From: HK1 sp965220535
GTDB lineage: Bacteria > Pseudomonadota > Gammaproteobacteria > HK1
Reading direction: 5' to 3'
Assembly: GCA_965220535.1 (NCBI GenBank)
Contig: OZ244833.1
Location: forward strand, 620,001-684,000
Length of the DNA stretch: 64,000 nucleotides
Positions within the stretch are counted from its first letter, which is position 1; each line of letters opens with the position of its first letter. Shown one piece after another: positions 46,722 to 59,915 of this stretch. The notes under the pieces were generated by a model that worked only from the letters and a program-made list of their open reading frames with translations, did no database searches and was not told where the DNA came from. The translations under genes and the position numbers were made by a program.

Positions 46722-48848
46722 TCACCCGATTCCTGCGCTCGGATCGTCTTCGAGCAGGCTTTTTTTGAGATCGAAATAGCGTTGCGGCCACCAAGCGGGG
46801 AGCTGGCTTTCGCGCAGATCGAAGCCGAAGGATCGCTTGCTCAATACGATGATCGGCGGCGCTTGGATGCGCTTGAAACAATTCCGACGCAAGCGCTCGG
46901 CCAAGTCCTCGAGATCGTCGACGAAGGAGCGATGGTCGGGAAACCATCGACGAAAGCGCTCCTCGTCCCGCCAGCCGATGCGCTCGAGCAGTTCCCCGGC
47001 GCAATACCATTGCAGCAGATCGACGAGGTGATATCGGTGCTCGATCATCCGAGCCAGCAGGGCGTCGTGATAACCGTATTTGATCGGATCCCCCAGCCCC
47101 AAGGCGATATCGTGGTCGGCGGATAGCTCGGCGCTGGCAGGAACGGTGCCGTCGAGCAGATTGACGGGGATCGTCTCGCGCCGGAAACGACTGCGGTTGA
47201 GACAGTCGGCAAGGGCCAGTACCTGGGGCTTGTAAAGATCGGCGATCGGGGCGATGGCCCCGTTGACATCGCCGTAGAGGGTGGCATAGCCCAAAGCCGT
47301 TTCGGTCTTGTTGCCGTTGTTGGTGAAAAGGAGCCCGCATTTGGCGGCGATCCCCGCCAACATATCCGCCCCTCGGATGCGCGCTTGGAGGTTTTCCTCG
47401 ATCTGCACCGTCCACTCCCCGGGGGCGCCTTCGAATCCCGTTTCGCGCAAGCGGACCGACAGCTTCCGATAGAGATCCTCGATCGGGCAAACGATATATT
47501 CGATACCGAGCGCGGCACACAGCGCGCGGGCGTTCTCGCGGGTCAGATCGGCGTTGAAACGGGTCGGCAGATTGACCGCGAAGACCCGCTGCGGGCCGAA
47601 AGCGATTTGCAGCAGACAAGCGACCACGCTCGAATCCACTCCGCCGCTGACGCCGACCAGATAGCGCCCCCGGCGATCGTGCAGCGCATCGAAATGGCGC
47701 AAGCCGACGACGATCGCCTCGACGATCTCCTCCATCCCCTTAGGCGTCGTGTCGAAAGGCTCGACGAGCGCCGAGGAAGGCGGGGCGCTCGCCCGCTGCG
47801 CAACCCTCGCCGACGACGACGATGATCGCGCCGGGCCGAGATCGAGATCGAGATCGAGCACCGACAGTTCTTCCCGCCAGGAAGCGGCTCGACAAACGAG
47901 CGAGCCGTCCGCACGATACGCGCTGCTGCCGCCGTCGAAAACCAATACGTTCTTGCCGTTGTTCTGGGCTCCGACTTGGTTGACGTAAAAAAGAGGGAGC
48001 CGGGAGTTCGCCATGGCCTCGCGCACCACCCGGTTTCGCTTGTCGTTCTTGCCTTGGGTCCATGGCGAGGCGGAAAGGTTGATCACGAGATCGGCCCCGG
48101 CTCGATACCAAGCGTTGAGGGTATCGACGGGGGATCCTCGATCGCGATAATCCTCGAGCCAAAGATCCTCGCAGAGTTGCACCCCCAAGCGAATCGAGCT
48201 CGCCCCTTCCGATGCGGATGCGGATGCCGATGCGGATGCGGATGCGGATGTCGATGTCGATGTCGATGTCGGCAAGGGAATTTCCCAAGGAACCATCCAG
48301 TCGAACAAAGCGGTGCCGGTTTCGGCGGCGATCTTGCGCAGAGAATGAAAATGCCGATCGTCATCGAAGACGCGGTAGTTCGGATGCAAGGTTTTAGGCT
48401 GCACGCCGGCGGGCAAGGGCGCGGGCAATGCGGGGCGTTCGACAAACGATCCGTCGTGGCAGACCCAAGCAGCGTTGAATTTACGCAGACGGCCATCCTC
48501 GCCTCCGGCTCCGGCTTGGAAAGCGACGTTGCCGAAAACGACCGTCAGCCCCTCGCTCGCCTCGCAGATCACTTCGCTCCATCGCGCGCAATCCTCGATC
48601 AGCGCGTCGATCTCCCAAAGATCGCCGAGAAAATAGCCGGGGATGCAAAGTTCGGGGAAAGCGACGATCGCCGCCCCTTCGGCCCTTGCTCGCTCGATCA
48701 AACGAAGCATCGTCTCGACATTGCGATCCGGCCGGCCCGCGCAGACCTCCATTTGGGCGAGCGCGACGGCAAGGGAGGCGTTCGGACCTTCGAGTCCTCG
48801 CTCGATGCCCGATACGTCGACGGCGATGGGGGCGGTGCGGAAAACCAT
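46722..48848 (-). CDS. nadE: Glutamine-dependent NAD+ synthetase
   Basis: It makes NAD from deamido-NAD, ATP and glutamine, the last step of NAD synthesis. The 708 residues form an N-terminal nitrilase-type glutaminase and a C-terminal ATP-pyrophosphatase. The glutaminase triad is visible as Glu66 (FPELCIPGY), Lys152 (QPKTLHPNY) and Cys226 (QLCEDLW). The synthetase P-loop SGGVDSS is at about 401-407, followed by NLPTRFN and LLFTNNGNKTETALGY. A Ser/Thr/Ala low-complexity run (about residues 194-213) sits between Lys152 and Cys226, and a second Ser-rich stretch joins the two domains. The start at 48,848 has only a weak ribosome binding site, and the first 25 residues exceed the usual family start. 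A possible small gene ends eight bases upstream. Confidence 0.95.
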   Translation of the reverse strand: MVFRTAPIAVDVSGIERGLEGPNASLAVALAQMEVCAGRPDRNVETMLRLIERARAEGAAIVAFPELCIPGYFLGDLWEIDALIEDCARWSEVICEASEGLTVVFGNVAFQAGAGGEDGRLRKFNAAWVCHDGSFVERPALPAPLPAGVQPKTLHPNYRVFDDDRHFHSLRKIAAETGTALFDWMVPWEIPLPTSTSTSTSASASASASASASEGASSIRLGVQLCEDLWLEDYRDRGSPVDTLNAWYRAGADLVINLSASPWTQGKNDKRNRVVREAMANSRLPLFYVNQVGAQNNGKNVLVFDGGSSAYRADGSLVCRAASWREELSVLDLDLDLGPARSSSSSARVAQRASAPPSSALVEPFDTTPKGMEEIVEAIVVGLRHFDALHDRRGRYLVGVSGGVDSSVVACLLQIAFGPQRVFAVNLPTRFNADLTRENARALCAALGIEYIVCPIEDLYRKLSVRLRETGFEGAPGEWTVQIEENLQARIRGADMLAGIAAKCGLLFTNNGNKTETALGYATLYGDVNGAIAPIADLYKPQVLALADCLNRSRFRRETIPVNLLDGTVPASAELSADHDIALGLGDPIKYGYHDALLARMIEHRYHLVDLLQWYCAGELLERIGWRDEERFRRWFPDHRSFVDDLEDLAERLRRNCFKRIQAPPIIVLSKRSFGFDLRESQLPAWWPQRYFDLKKSLLEDDPSAGIG
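48211..48270 (-). repeat. Hexanucleotide microsatellite inside nadE
   Basis: Ten consecutive 6-bp units of the form GATGNN (mostly GATGCG, then GATGTC) encode a 20-residue Ser/Thr/Ala run in the glutaminase domain. The unit keeps the frame. Confidence 0.9.
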
Positions 48849-48856
48849 GAGGCGAT

Positions 48857-49084
48857 CTACGCGAAACAGCGAATAAAATCGATGCCGAGGCCGACAAGGG
48901 CGCAGGAGATCGGGCTCGACGAGGCAAAGACTTCAAAAACGACTCTCGAGGGGGTCCGACGGACGCTCGAGACCGGGCCGACGATCCCTTGGCGACGAAG
49001 CGCCGCGCCGTGTTCGTTCGCAAAGGCGATGGCGTTCGACAAGTCGGTGCGCCGGAAAAAGCCTAGGATATTCTTCGGGCCCAA
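48857..49084 (-). CDS. Possible small protein upstream of nadE
   Basis: A 75-codon frame ends eight bases before nadE, as in an operon. The only near start is a TTG at 49,084 with AAAGG about ten bases upstream. The codons have mostly G or C in third position, as in the neighbouring genes. The protein has a natural-looking composition, with a basic central part (VRRTPSRVVFEVF) and a hydrophobic C-terminus (ISCALVGLGIDFIRCFA). The same frame is open further upstream (to about 49,190) without an ATG or GTG, so this could be the tail of a decayed gene. I do not recognise a family. Confidence 0.35.
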   Translation of the reverse strand: MGPKNILGFFRRTDLSNAIAFANEHGAALRRQGIVGPVSSVRRTPSRVVFEVFASSSPISCALVGLGIDFIRCFA

Positions 49085-49249
49085 GATAAAAATGCCTTTC
49101 GCGACGGCGAGCGCCGGGTCAGCGATCGAGATCGAAGACGAAGACCGGCGCTTCTTTTTTTCGTCGACGCATGTCGATACGCTCGCTCATCGAAGATCGA
49201 CCAAGAACGGCGAAAGCGATTCCCTTCATTCCACCCGATCGAAAAATGC

Positions 49250-50431
49250 ATGAACGATCCCGCCGATCCCGAAGAAGAGAAAGAAGAAAGGCCGGGGGCG
49301 AAACCGTCGCCCGCGCTCGATTCGGATTCATCCGCAACGCTCCTCGATCTTCTCGCTTCGAGAGGATCGAGTACCGCCAAAGCGCTGGTGATCGCCGCCG
49401 CCTTGGTGGTGGTGATCGCCGGCCTTCGAACCGCAGGGCCGATCATCGTTCCTTTCCTGCTCTCGACCTTCATCGCCATCATCGGCACCCCGGCTCTGAC
49501 TTGGCTGGAACGCTTGGGGCTGCCGCGATGGCTCGCGATGATCGCGGTCATCGGCGCGATTATAGTGGCGGGGGCGATGATGATGGGCATCGTGGGCGCG
49601 GCGATCGCGGAATTCGGCCGCGACCTGCCGCTGTACAAAGAGCGCATCAACGAGCAGACCGCGGCGCTCGGGGCTTGGTTGCAAGGGCGGGGCATCACCG
49701 CGCCGCTGATCAGCCTCGCCGATATCTTCAAACCGGAGTTGGCGATCGAACTCACCGCCGACCTCTTCAACGGCTTGGGGGCGCTGCTGACCAATGCCCT
49801 GCTGATCTTCTTGACCGTGATCTTCATCCTTTTCGAGGCCTCGGTCTTCTCCGTCAAATTTCGCACCCTCGACAAGGGCAAGGGCCGCACCCTCGAACGC
49901 TTCACGGCTTTCAGCCAGAACGTCAAACGCTATTTGGTGATCAAAACCGCCACCAGCTTGCTGACCGGGGCGACGCTTTGGCTCTGGCTTTGGCTGCTGG
50001 GAGTCGATTACCCCGTTCTGTGGGGATTGCTCGCGTTTTTGCTGAACTATGTTCCCAATATCGGTTCGATCATCGCCGCCGTGCCCGCCTTGCTGCTTTG
50101 CCTGATCCAGCTCGGGCCGGGAACGACACTGGTCGCCGCTGCCGGCTATCTAATCGTCAATATCGCCGTCGGGAGCGTGCTCGAACCACGTTTGCTCGGG
50201 CGCGGCTTGGGTCTGTCGCCTCTGGTGGTTTTTCTTTCCTTGGTCTTTTGGGGCTGGGTGCTCGGCCCGGTGGGTATGTTCTTGTCCGTGCCCTTGACCA
50301 TCATGATCAAAATCGCCCTCGACTCGCGTCGGGACACCCATTGGATCGCGGTGCTGCTCGGCTCGGAAGAGGATGCGCTGCAAGAAGGGCAGGCGCGGAC
50401 GCAAAGCGGGGAGGAAAAAAACGAGTCTTGA
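49250..50431 (+). CDS. AI-2E family transporter (PerM/YdiK-like)
   Basis: This is an inner-membrane protein of 393 residues from the AI-2E/PerM permease family; members have been linked to autoinducer export or sodium/proton exchange, and the substrate here is unknown. A charged, disordered N-terminus (1-40) precedes paired hydrophobic segments (KALVIAAALVVVIAGL, FLLSTFIAII), a soluble middle region (about 120-200), and a second membrane cluster. The cluster contains the family's conserved region around LLNYVPNIGSIIAAVPA and the VLEPRLLGRGLGLSPLVVFLSLVFWGW motif. The C-terminus is charged. The start at 49,250 lacks a clear ribosome binding site. The gene is divergent from nadE and convergent with the next gene. 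Confidence 0.9.
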   Translation: MNDPADPEEEKEERPGAKPSPALDSDSSATLLDLLASRGSSTAKALVIAAALVVVIAGLRTAGPIIVPFLLSTFIAIIGTPALTWLERLGLPRWLAMIAVIGAIIVAGAMMMGIVGAAIAEFGRDLPLYKERINEQTAALGAWLQGRGITAPLISLADIFKPELAIELTADLFNGLGALLTNALLIFLTVIFILFEASVFSVKFRTLDKGKGRTLERFTAFSQNVKRYLVIKTATSLLTGATLWLWLWLLGVDYPVLWGLLAFLLNYVPNIGSIIAAVPALLLCLIQLGPGTTLVAAAGYLIVNIAVGSVLEPRLLGRGLGLSPLVVFLSLVFWGWVLGPVGMFLSVPLTIMIKIALDSRRDTHWIAVLLGSEEDALQEGQARTQSGEEKNES

Positions 50432-50662
50432 TGGTGCGCAAGACCGCAGCGCGAACGATCTTTTAGGTCTCGAGGCCGAAGGGGCGGGCTCGGGTCTTCG
50501 TCCCTTTGTTTCACCGAGCGCCCGAGCGCCCGGCGGAGTCGACGGCGCGGGGGAATCGCTCTTCGGCCTCGCCGGTCAATCGACCATGATGGCCGATCGC
50601 AATGGCAATGGCGCCGGCGATGGCGGCGAAGTCGAAACGAAGGGAGAGACGGCATCCTCGCC

Positions 50663-51748
50663 TCATTGCATCGGCCGCTCCCGCTCTTTTCCGAAATGGA
50701 AGATATCCCGATCCGCCCGATCCTGATCCTCTCGATCCAACCAAGGATCGTGCCTTTGCCTTCCCCAAGGATTGCGATAGGGACCCGGCGGTGGCGGATA
50801 GCCTGACGGCGCTAGCGGTGGCTCCAAGTGCATGGCGGTCGCCGGCGGGGTCGCGGGCGAGGGCGCGGGCGAAGGCGCGGACATGGCGCCGGAAAAAGCC
50901 GAGGGCAAGGGCAAGGACAAAGGCGGGGGCTCGGGCTCGGGGATAACATCATCTCGAGCATCGTCCGGAGCGCGAGAGGAACGAGCCGATAACGAATCCT
51001 CAGATACCGAATCCTCATCGGCAACGGAAGGGGTTTCGAGATCGACGAGGGCCGTTGCCGGAAGCTCCTGCTCCGATCGCGCCGAGGCATCGGTGGCGGC
51101 GGGCTCGTCTTGTGGCTGATCTCCGTGAAAAACGATCACCAAAAACCCCACGATGATCAAAGGACCCCAAAGAGCGAGATAACCGACGAGGCTTTTGCTT
51201 TCCTCGGCATCGACGGTCGGCGGGGAAAGGACCGATGCGCTCGAGGAGGGCTCGGGCGTGGAGGGTTTCGCTTGCACCCCCGAAGCCGAAGGATCGGAGG
51301 GCGAAGGATCGGAAGGCGATGGATCATCCGCCGCCGATGCCCCGGCGGACTGCGCGCGGACGGTTTCGATCGCAGGCGTCGGCTCTTCCGCGGCGGCGGT
51401 CCGGGGCGACGAAGCCTTGGCCGCCTTCGCCGCGGCCGAATCCGCCGCGGCTTTTGTCCGACCGGCGCCCTTGGAAGCGCCGCTTTCGCTCACCCGGGAT
51501 GCTGCGCTTGCAGATGCGCTTGCGGCGGTGCGCGTAGCGGCCGCTCTCCCCCGACCGGCCCGCGGCTTGGTTTTTGCACCTCGGCTCGATGCCGCGCTTT
51601 TGCTTCGGGCGCTCGTCGCCGCGCTTTTCTTGGCGGCGGAGGCCTTCGCGGCCGGTTTTTTCGCAGGCAATATCCGCTCGCCGGAGGACTCCTCGCTGGA
51701 GAACTCCTTGCCACCCTTCGAGGTCTGTGCGCTTTTTTTCGCCGCCAT
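50663..51748 (-). CDS. Single-pass membrane protein with Lys/Ala-rich tail, unknown function
   Basis: I do not recognise a family. The ATG at 51,748 has AGGAG eight bases upstream, which favours it over the in-frame TTG two codons earlier. The 361-residue product has a Lys/Ala/Ser/Arg-rich N-terminal half (about 1-120) resembling histone H1 or PHA granule-associated tails. A Pro/Ser/Asp-rich stretch follows, then one transmembrane helix (about 187-207, LVGYLALWGPLIIVGFLVIV), then an acidic and proline-rich C-terminal region ending in a Gly/Pro/Tyr-Arg/Asp tail. The basic part would lie in the cytoplasm if the positive-inside rule holds. It could bind DNA or another polyanion near the membrane, but that is inference from composition. 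Low complexity makes homology calls unsafe. Confidence 0.65.
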   Translation of the reverse strand: MAAKKSAQTSKGGKEFSSEESSGERILPAKKPAAKASAAKKSAATSARSKSAASSRGAKTKPRAGRGRAAATRTAASASASAASRVSESGASKGAGRTKAAADSAAAKAAKASSPRTAAAEEPTPAIETVRAQSAGASAADDPSPSDPSPSDPSASGVQAKPSTPEPSSSASVLSPPTVDAEESKSLVGYLALWGPLIIVGFLVIVFHGDQPQDEPAATDASARSEQELPATALVDLETPSVADEDSVSEDSLSARSSRAPDDARDDVIPEPEPPPLSLPLPSAFSGAMSAPSPAPSPATPPATAMHLEPPLAPSGYPPPPGPYRNPWGRQRHDPWLDREDQDRADRDIFHFGKERERPMQ

Positions 51749-52393
51749 ATCCAAGACTCCTGACCTTCAAGTCGAGAGGGAATTCCAAGCCGGATTCATG
51801 ACGATGCGGCATCGCCGCTGCGATAAAAAGCGAGATATCTCGCTTCGATCGCATCGCGCCCGGAACCGCCGAGACCGGTGAGGGCCCCGAATCACAAAAG
51901 CGCTTGGTCACTCGTCGAGGCCATTCTCATCGAGATCACGAGGCGGGGTCAATGCGGCGGCGGTGCCGAGCGTTTCTTGCCGACGCCGAGAGCGAAATCG
52001 GGCTTCGGCAGTCAAAGTGTGCCATCGTTCCCCTTCGATCGCCGGAAAATATCGCAACGCAAGCGCAAAAGACAAGGGCAGCGTCCTTCGACCCTCGAAG
52101 GGCGAATGCGACGTGAAGGTCGATGGCCTCGATCGTTGACCGAGCGCCCGAAACAAGAGGTCGACCGCCGAGCGCTTTTCAACCCGCGTATTCGACAGGA
52201 TACGAGGCTCTTCTCATCGTAATCGGCATCGTGACGGGAGCGCCGCTTCGAGGTCATGCCGGCGCCGAATTCCCCGCTCCTCCTTCGCCCCTTCTCTTTT
52301 CGCGCTTGTCAAACGATCGACCTCGCGATCGACCCTATGTATCGACACCGTTATGATCGCATCATGTCGCCTGCCTTGATCGGAACCATTTTG
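51749..52393. other. Divergent intergenic region upstream of purL
   Basis: It should contain the promoters of the membrane protein gene (minus) and purL (plus). TCGACC, 17 bases, then TATGAT at 52,352-52,357 resembles a sigma-70 promoter just before purL. I see no gene. Confidence 0.5.
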
Positions 52394-56632
<4,239 letters not shown>

Positions 56633-57009
56633 TCGCAAGGCCATTGCAAGGCTATTGCAAGGCTTCGGCATCGAAGCGAGGGCTTCGCCGATCGCCGCGC
56701 GCCCGATCTGCGCCCGATCCTTTCCGCGCCTGAGAACAGGTCCGCCCGGCAACGAGGGGATGTCCTCGTCTTCGCTCGCCGCCGTATAAACGACACGATC
56801 GATGACCGATCGATGACCGATCGATGACGATGCATCGGCGAAAATCCGCAGGCCCCGGAATCCCGCATCGCTCGATCCCGTCTCGGCAATCGGCAATATG
56901 ATGCACAATCAGACTTTCGTGCCCAATCGAGGCTTTGCTGTTCAAGGCTTTGGTCTTCGAGGCTTTGGTCTTTGAAGCAGATCCGAACCGATTTCAAGGA
57001 GGTATGACC
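56633..57009. other. Intergenic region with 11-bp tandem repeats
   Basis: Two separate 11-bp tandem arrays of three copies each lie here: GCAAGGCCATT-type units at 56,635-56,667 and CGATCGATGAC at 56,796-56,828. A 15-bp direct repeat (GGCTTTGGTCTTCGA-like) lies just before msrP. AAGGAGG at 56,996-57,002 is the msrP ribosome binding site. No gene is supported. Confidence 0.7.
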
Positions 57010-57996
57010 ATGCTCATCCGCAAGCGCTCCGTCAACGATATCTTGCCCTCGGAAATCACCCCGCGCGAGACATTCGAAAGCCGCCGGAAATTCCTGCGCG
57101 GAAGCCTTTCCATCGCCGGAGCCGCGGCGGGAACGGGGTTGGGGCTCTTGGCCCCGGTCAGCGCCCGAGCGGCGCTCGCCACCGACCCCGGGGCCACGGG
57201 AAAACCGATCGAGGGCGTGGTCGAAAGCGAATGGAAGGTCGACGAAGAACTCAACTCCTGGTCCGATATCACCGAATACAACAACTTCTACGAGTTCGGC
57301 ACCGACAAAGGCGACCCCGCCCGCTACGCGGGTGAATTCAACCCCCTGCCGTGGACCCTCGAGGTAAGCGGCGAATGCGAAAAGCCCGGTCGCATCGATT
57401 ACGACGAGATCATCGCCCCCCACCGCATCGAAGAGCGTATCTATCGCCTGCGGTGCGTCGAAGCGTGGTCGATGGTCGTTCCTTGGGTCGGCATCCCCTT
57501 GGGCGATCTGCTGAATCGTTTCGCCCCGACCTCGAAGGCGAAATACGTCGCTTTTCATACCGTTTTTCGCCCCGAGGAAATGCGCGGACAAAGAAGACCG
57601 GCGCTGTCCTGGCCTTATGTCGAGGGCCTTCGTATGGACGAAGCGATGCATCCCTTGACCTTGCTCGCCATCGGCATCTACGGGCAGATGATGCCCAACC
57701 AGAACGGAGCCCCCATCCGGCTGGTCGTGCCTTGGAAATACGGATTCAAAAGCATCAAATCGATCGCCTCCATCGAATTCGTCGAGAAACAGCCCCCGAC
57801 CAGCTGGAATCTGGCCGCCCCTCGGGAATACGGCTTTTATTCCAACGTCAATCCCGAGGTCAACCATCCGCGCTGGAGCCAAGCGCGGGAAAGGCGGATC
57901 GGCGAGTTTTTCAAACGCGATACCTTGATGTTCAACGGCTACGCCGACGAGGTCGGCGCACTCTATGCGGGCATGGATCTCGCGCAGGATTACTGA
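57010..57996 (+). CDS. msrP: Periplasmic methionine sulfoxide reductase, catalytic subunit MsrP
   Basis: It repairs oxidised methionines of periplasmic proteins, using molybdopterin. Two ATGs lie close together; AAGGAGG ends one base before the first (57,004) and seven bases before the second (57,010), so the second is the likely start. The 328-residue precursor carries a twin-arginine signal (SRRKFLRGS at about 24-32, then a weakly hydrophobic Ala/Gly stretch, SARA). The molybdenum ligand Cys is in YRLRCVEAWSM (about residue 149). Other family motifs are NNFYEFGTDK, PYVEGLRMDEAMHP and NGAPIRLVVPWKYGFKSIKSI. It is followed closely by msrQ. Confidence 0.95.
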   Translation: MLIRKRSVNDILPSEITPRETFESRRKFLRGSLSIAGAAAGTGLGLLAPVSARAALATDPGATGKPIEGVVESEWKVDEELNSWSDITEYNNFYEFGTDKGDPARYAGEFNPLPWTLEVSGECEKPGRIDYDEIIAPHRIEERIYRLRCVEAWSMVVPWVGIPLGDLLNRFAPTSKAKYVAFHTVFRPEEMRGQRRPALSWPYVEGLRMDEAMHPLTLLAIGIYGQMMPNQNGAPIRLVVPWKYGFKSIKSIASIEFVEKQPPTSWNLAAPREYGFYSNVNPEVNHPRWSQARERRIGEFFKRDTLMFNGYADEVGALYAGMDLAQDY

Positions 57997-58051
57997 TCCC
58001 TTCGGCGACCTCGGCACTCCCGCTCACGACAACGAACCCGATACCCCCGAA

Positions 58052-58840
58052 ATGGAAAGGATTCCCGACAACGGCGAAAAAACGACCCCCTCTCGTCCCG
58101 CCGTCCAAGGCGCTTCGGCTCGCCCGAGGCCTGCGGGACCATCCGCCGCCGACAAACGCGAGAGATTCGTTTCGCGGGCGAAGATCGTGGTTTTCGTCTT
58201 GGCCGGGCTCCCTTTCGTCGCCCTCTTGGTGCGGGGTTTTCTCGGTGATTTGGGAGCCAACCCGGTGGAGGAGATCACCCACGTCACCGGCGAATGGACC
58301 CTGCGTTTGCTGATCCTGACACTGGCGATCACCCCCTTGCGCCATCTGACGGGCACGGTATGGCCGACCCGACTACGGCGAATGCTCGGTCTTTACGCCT
58401 TTTTCTACCTCCTCTTGCATTTCATGACCTACTCGATATTGGACGCCTCGCTCGATCCCGCCTATATCGCTCGGGATGTGGTCGACAGGCTCTATATCAC
58501 CGCCGGCTTCGCCGCTTTCTCGATGCTCGTCCCGCTGGCCATCACCTCCACCAACGCGATGGTGCGACGTCTGGGCCCGCTACGCTGGCGCCGATTGCAC
58601 CGACTGGTCTATTTGGCATCGATCGGCGGCGTACTGCACTTCCTGTGGCTGGCCACGGCCAAGATCGACCTGCGCGATCCGCTTCTATGGCTGGCCCAGC
58701 CCGACCTGCGCGATCCGCTGATCTACGCCTCGATCTTCGCCGTCTTGCTGGCAATGAGACTGCCGCCGCTGACAAGGCGGATACAAGCCATCGGCAATCG
58801 CCGCAAGACACGCTCGATCGCTTCGAAAACGAGGCCTTAG
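58052..58840 (+). CDS. msrQ: MsrQ, haem-binding membrane subunit of the MsrPQ system
   Basis: It is a cytochrome b-type membrane protein that passes electrons from the respiratory chain to MsrP. The product from the ATG at 58,052 has 262 residues; an in-frame ATG at 57,965 would overlap msrP and add 29 residues, and neither start has a strong ribosome binding site. A disordered N-terminus (about 40 residues) precedes about six transmembrane helices. Candidate haem ligands are the His residues in LLLHFMTY, RRLHRLVYLA and GGVLHFLWLA. HVTGEWTLRLLILTLAITPLR is typical of the family. The N-terminal tail makes it longer than E. coli MsrQ. Confidence 0.93.
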   Translation: MERIPDNGEKTTPSRPAVQGASARPRPAGPSAADKRERFVSRAKIVVFVLAGLPFVALLVRGFLGDLGANPVEEITHVTGEWTLRLLILTLAITPLRHLTGTVWPTRLRRMLGLYAFFYLLLHFMTYSILDASLDPAYIARDVVDRLYITAGFAAFSMLVPLAITSTNAMVRRLGPLRWRRLHRLVYLASIGGVLHFLWLATAKIDLRDPLLWLAQPDLRDPLIYASIFAVLLAMRLPPLTRRIQAIGNRRKTRSIASKTRP

Positions 58841-59258
58841 TCGTTTCGATACCCCTTTCCCCCTGGTCATTTGTTGTCGCGTTTGTTGTACCATCGGGCT
58901 GTTTTCCGGCCGAATCCCTCATCTCCGGCATGCCGGGCGGCAAAGCGATGGTCCGAAGATCGGCTTTGATCGGACAGCCCGGCATCGATGACGATGACCC
59001 CGATGCTCCCTCGCCCTCGGTCGGCCAACGGGCGTTTTCGAAGCGCATCGAGCTCGAGATCGCTCGAGCTCGAGAACACCGGGGCTTTTGCCCGGTATCC
59101 TGCGAGGCCGACTGCACAGCCGGTCAACCGCATAGGGCGCCATCGATGATCGTGTACGCCGGCGCCCGCATGGGCCGAATCGAAGTCGCGGCGGCCGATC
59201 TTTCGAATCGCGAGGGTGTCGCTCCAAAGCGATGTATTTCCATCAGGAGACGAAACAA
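58841..59258. other. 418-bp region upstream of the envelope operon
   Basis: Open frames exist on both strands but none has a good start or a recognisable product. The region ends in the ribosome binding site AGGAG (59,245-59,249) of the next gene. Confidence 0.5.
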
Positions 59259-59900
59259 ATGATCCCCAATACGACATCTGGACGACATCTGGACGACATC
59301 TGGACGACATCTGACAGCCCTATCGGAGCCTGCCTCTCACGGCTTTGGTTAATCGCGCTGCTTGCGCTGGCCCATGCTTTTGCCACGAGCCCGGTTCAAG
59401 CCGATACCTTTGCCGATGCCTTTACCGATGCCATCGCATTGCATGACGCCGCCCGCGCCGGCGACGAGGATTCGCTCGAAGCCGCGGTCGAGAGCTTCAA
59501 GCGTCTCGGCTCAAAGCAGCCGAACAACGCCGAGGTTATCGCCTATTTAGGCAGCGCCTACGCCATCTCGGCGCGCGAGGGTTTCAACGTCATCAGCAAG
59601 ATGCGCAACACCAACCGCGCATTGCGTCAACTTGACCGGGCATTGGAACTGGCGCCCGACAATTTCACCGTGCGCATGATTCGGGCCAATGTGCATCGCA
59701 ACCTCCCGGGAATGTTCGGCCGGGACGATGACGCGATCGCCGACATGCTCGCTCTGCACGATATCTTCACGCAGGCAATCGACCCCCCTCCCCGGATGGC
59801 CGAATCGATGCTGCCCATCTACGATGGGCTGATCGAGGAGGCGCCCGACCGACAAGACTGGGTTGCCGCGCGAGCGAAGGCCTTGCAGATCGCAAACTAA
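59259..59900 (+). CDS. Exported TPR-like protein, first gene of the envelope operon
   Basis: I chose the ATG at 59,259 because AGGAG lies nine bases upstream; another ATG at 59,232 lacks one. The 213-residue product has a polar N-terminus, a signal peptide (LWLIALLALAHAFATSPVQA, about residues 30-50), then helical repeats resembling tetratricopeptide units (AVESFKRLGSKQPNNAEVIAYLGSAY and RALRQLDRALELAPDNFTVRMIRA, given here as separate pieces of one repeat region). The role is probably protein-protein contact in the periplasm. An 11-bp tandem repeat lies between start codon and signal peptide, and no ATG, GTG or TTG in frame follows it before the signal peptide, so repeat number decides whether the gene is read. 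The ABC ATPase gene starts 15 bases after the stop. Confidence 0.75.
   Translation: MIPNTTSGRHLDDIWTTSDSPIGACLSRLWLIALLALAHAFATSPVQADTFADAFTDAIALHDAARAGDEDSLEAAVESFKRLGSKQPNNAEVIAYLGSAYAISAREGFNVISKMRNTNRALRQLDRALELAPDNFTVRMIRANVHRNLPGMFGRDDDAIADMLALHDIFTQAIDPPPRMAESMLPIYDGLIEEAPDRQDWVAARAKALQIAN
59271..59313 (+). repeat. 11-bp tandem repeat at the start of the TPR-like gene
   Basis: GACGACATCTG is repeated almost four times (10 + 33 bases) within codons 5-19. Because 11 is not a multiple of three, each gain or loss of a unit shifts the downstream frame. Confidence 0.9.
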
Positions 59901-59915
59901 GGGATCGTCGCAACG

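Noticed and set aside
49063..49926. Minus-strand frame of 287 codons opposite the AI-2E permease gene
   Set aside because: It is the shadow of a well-recognised membrane protein gene on the plus strand.
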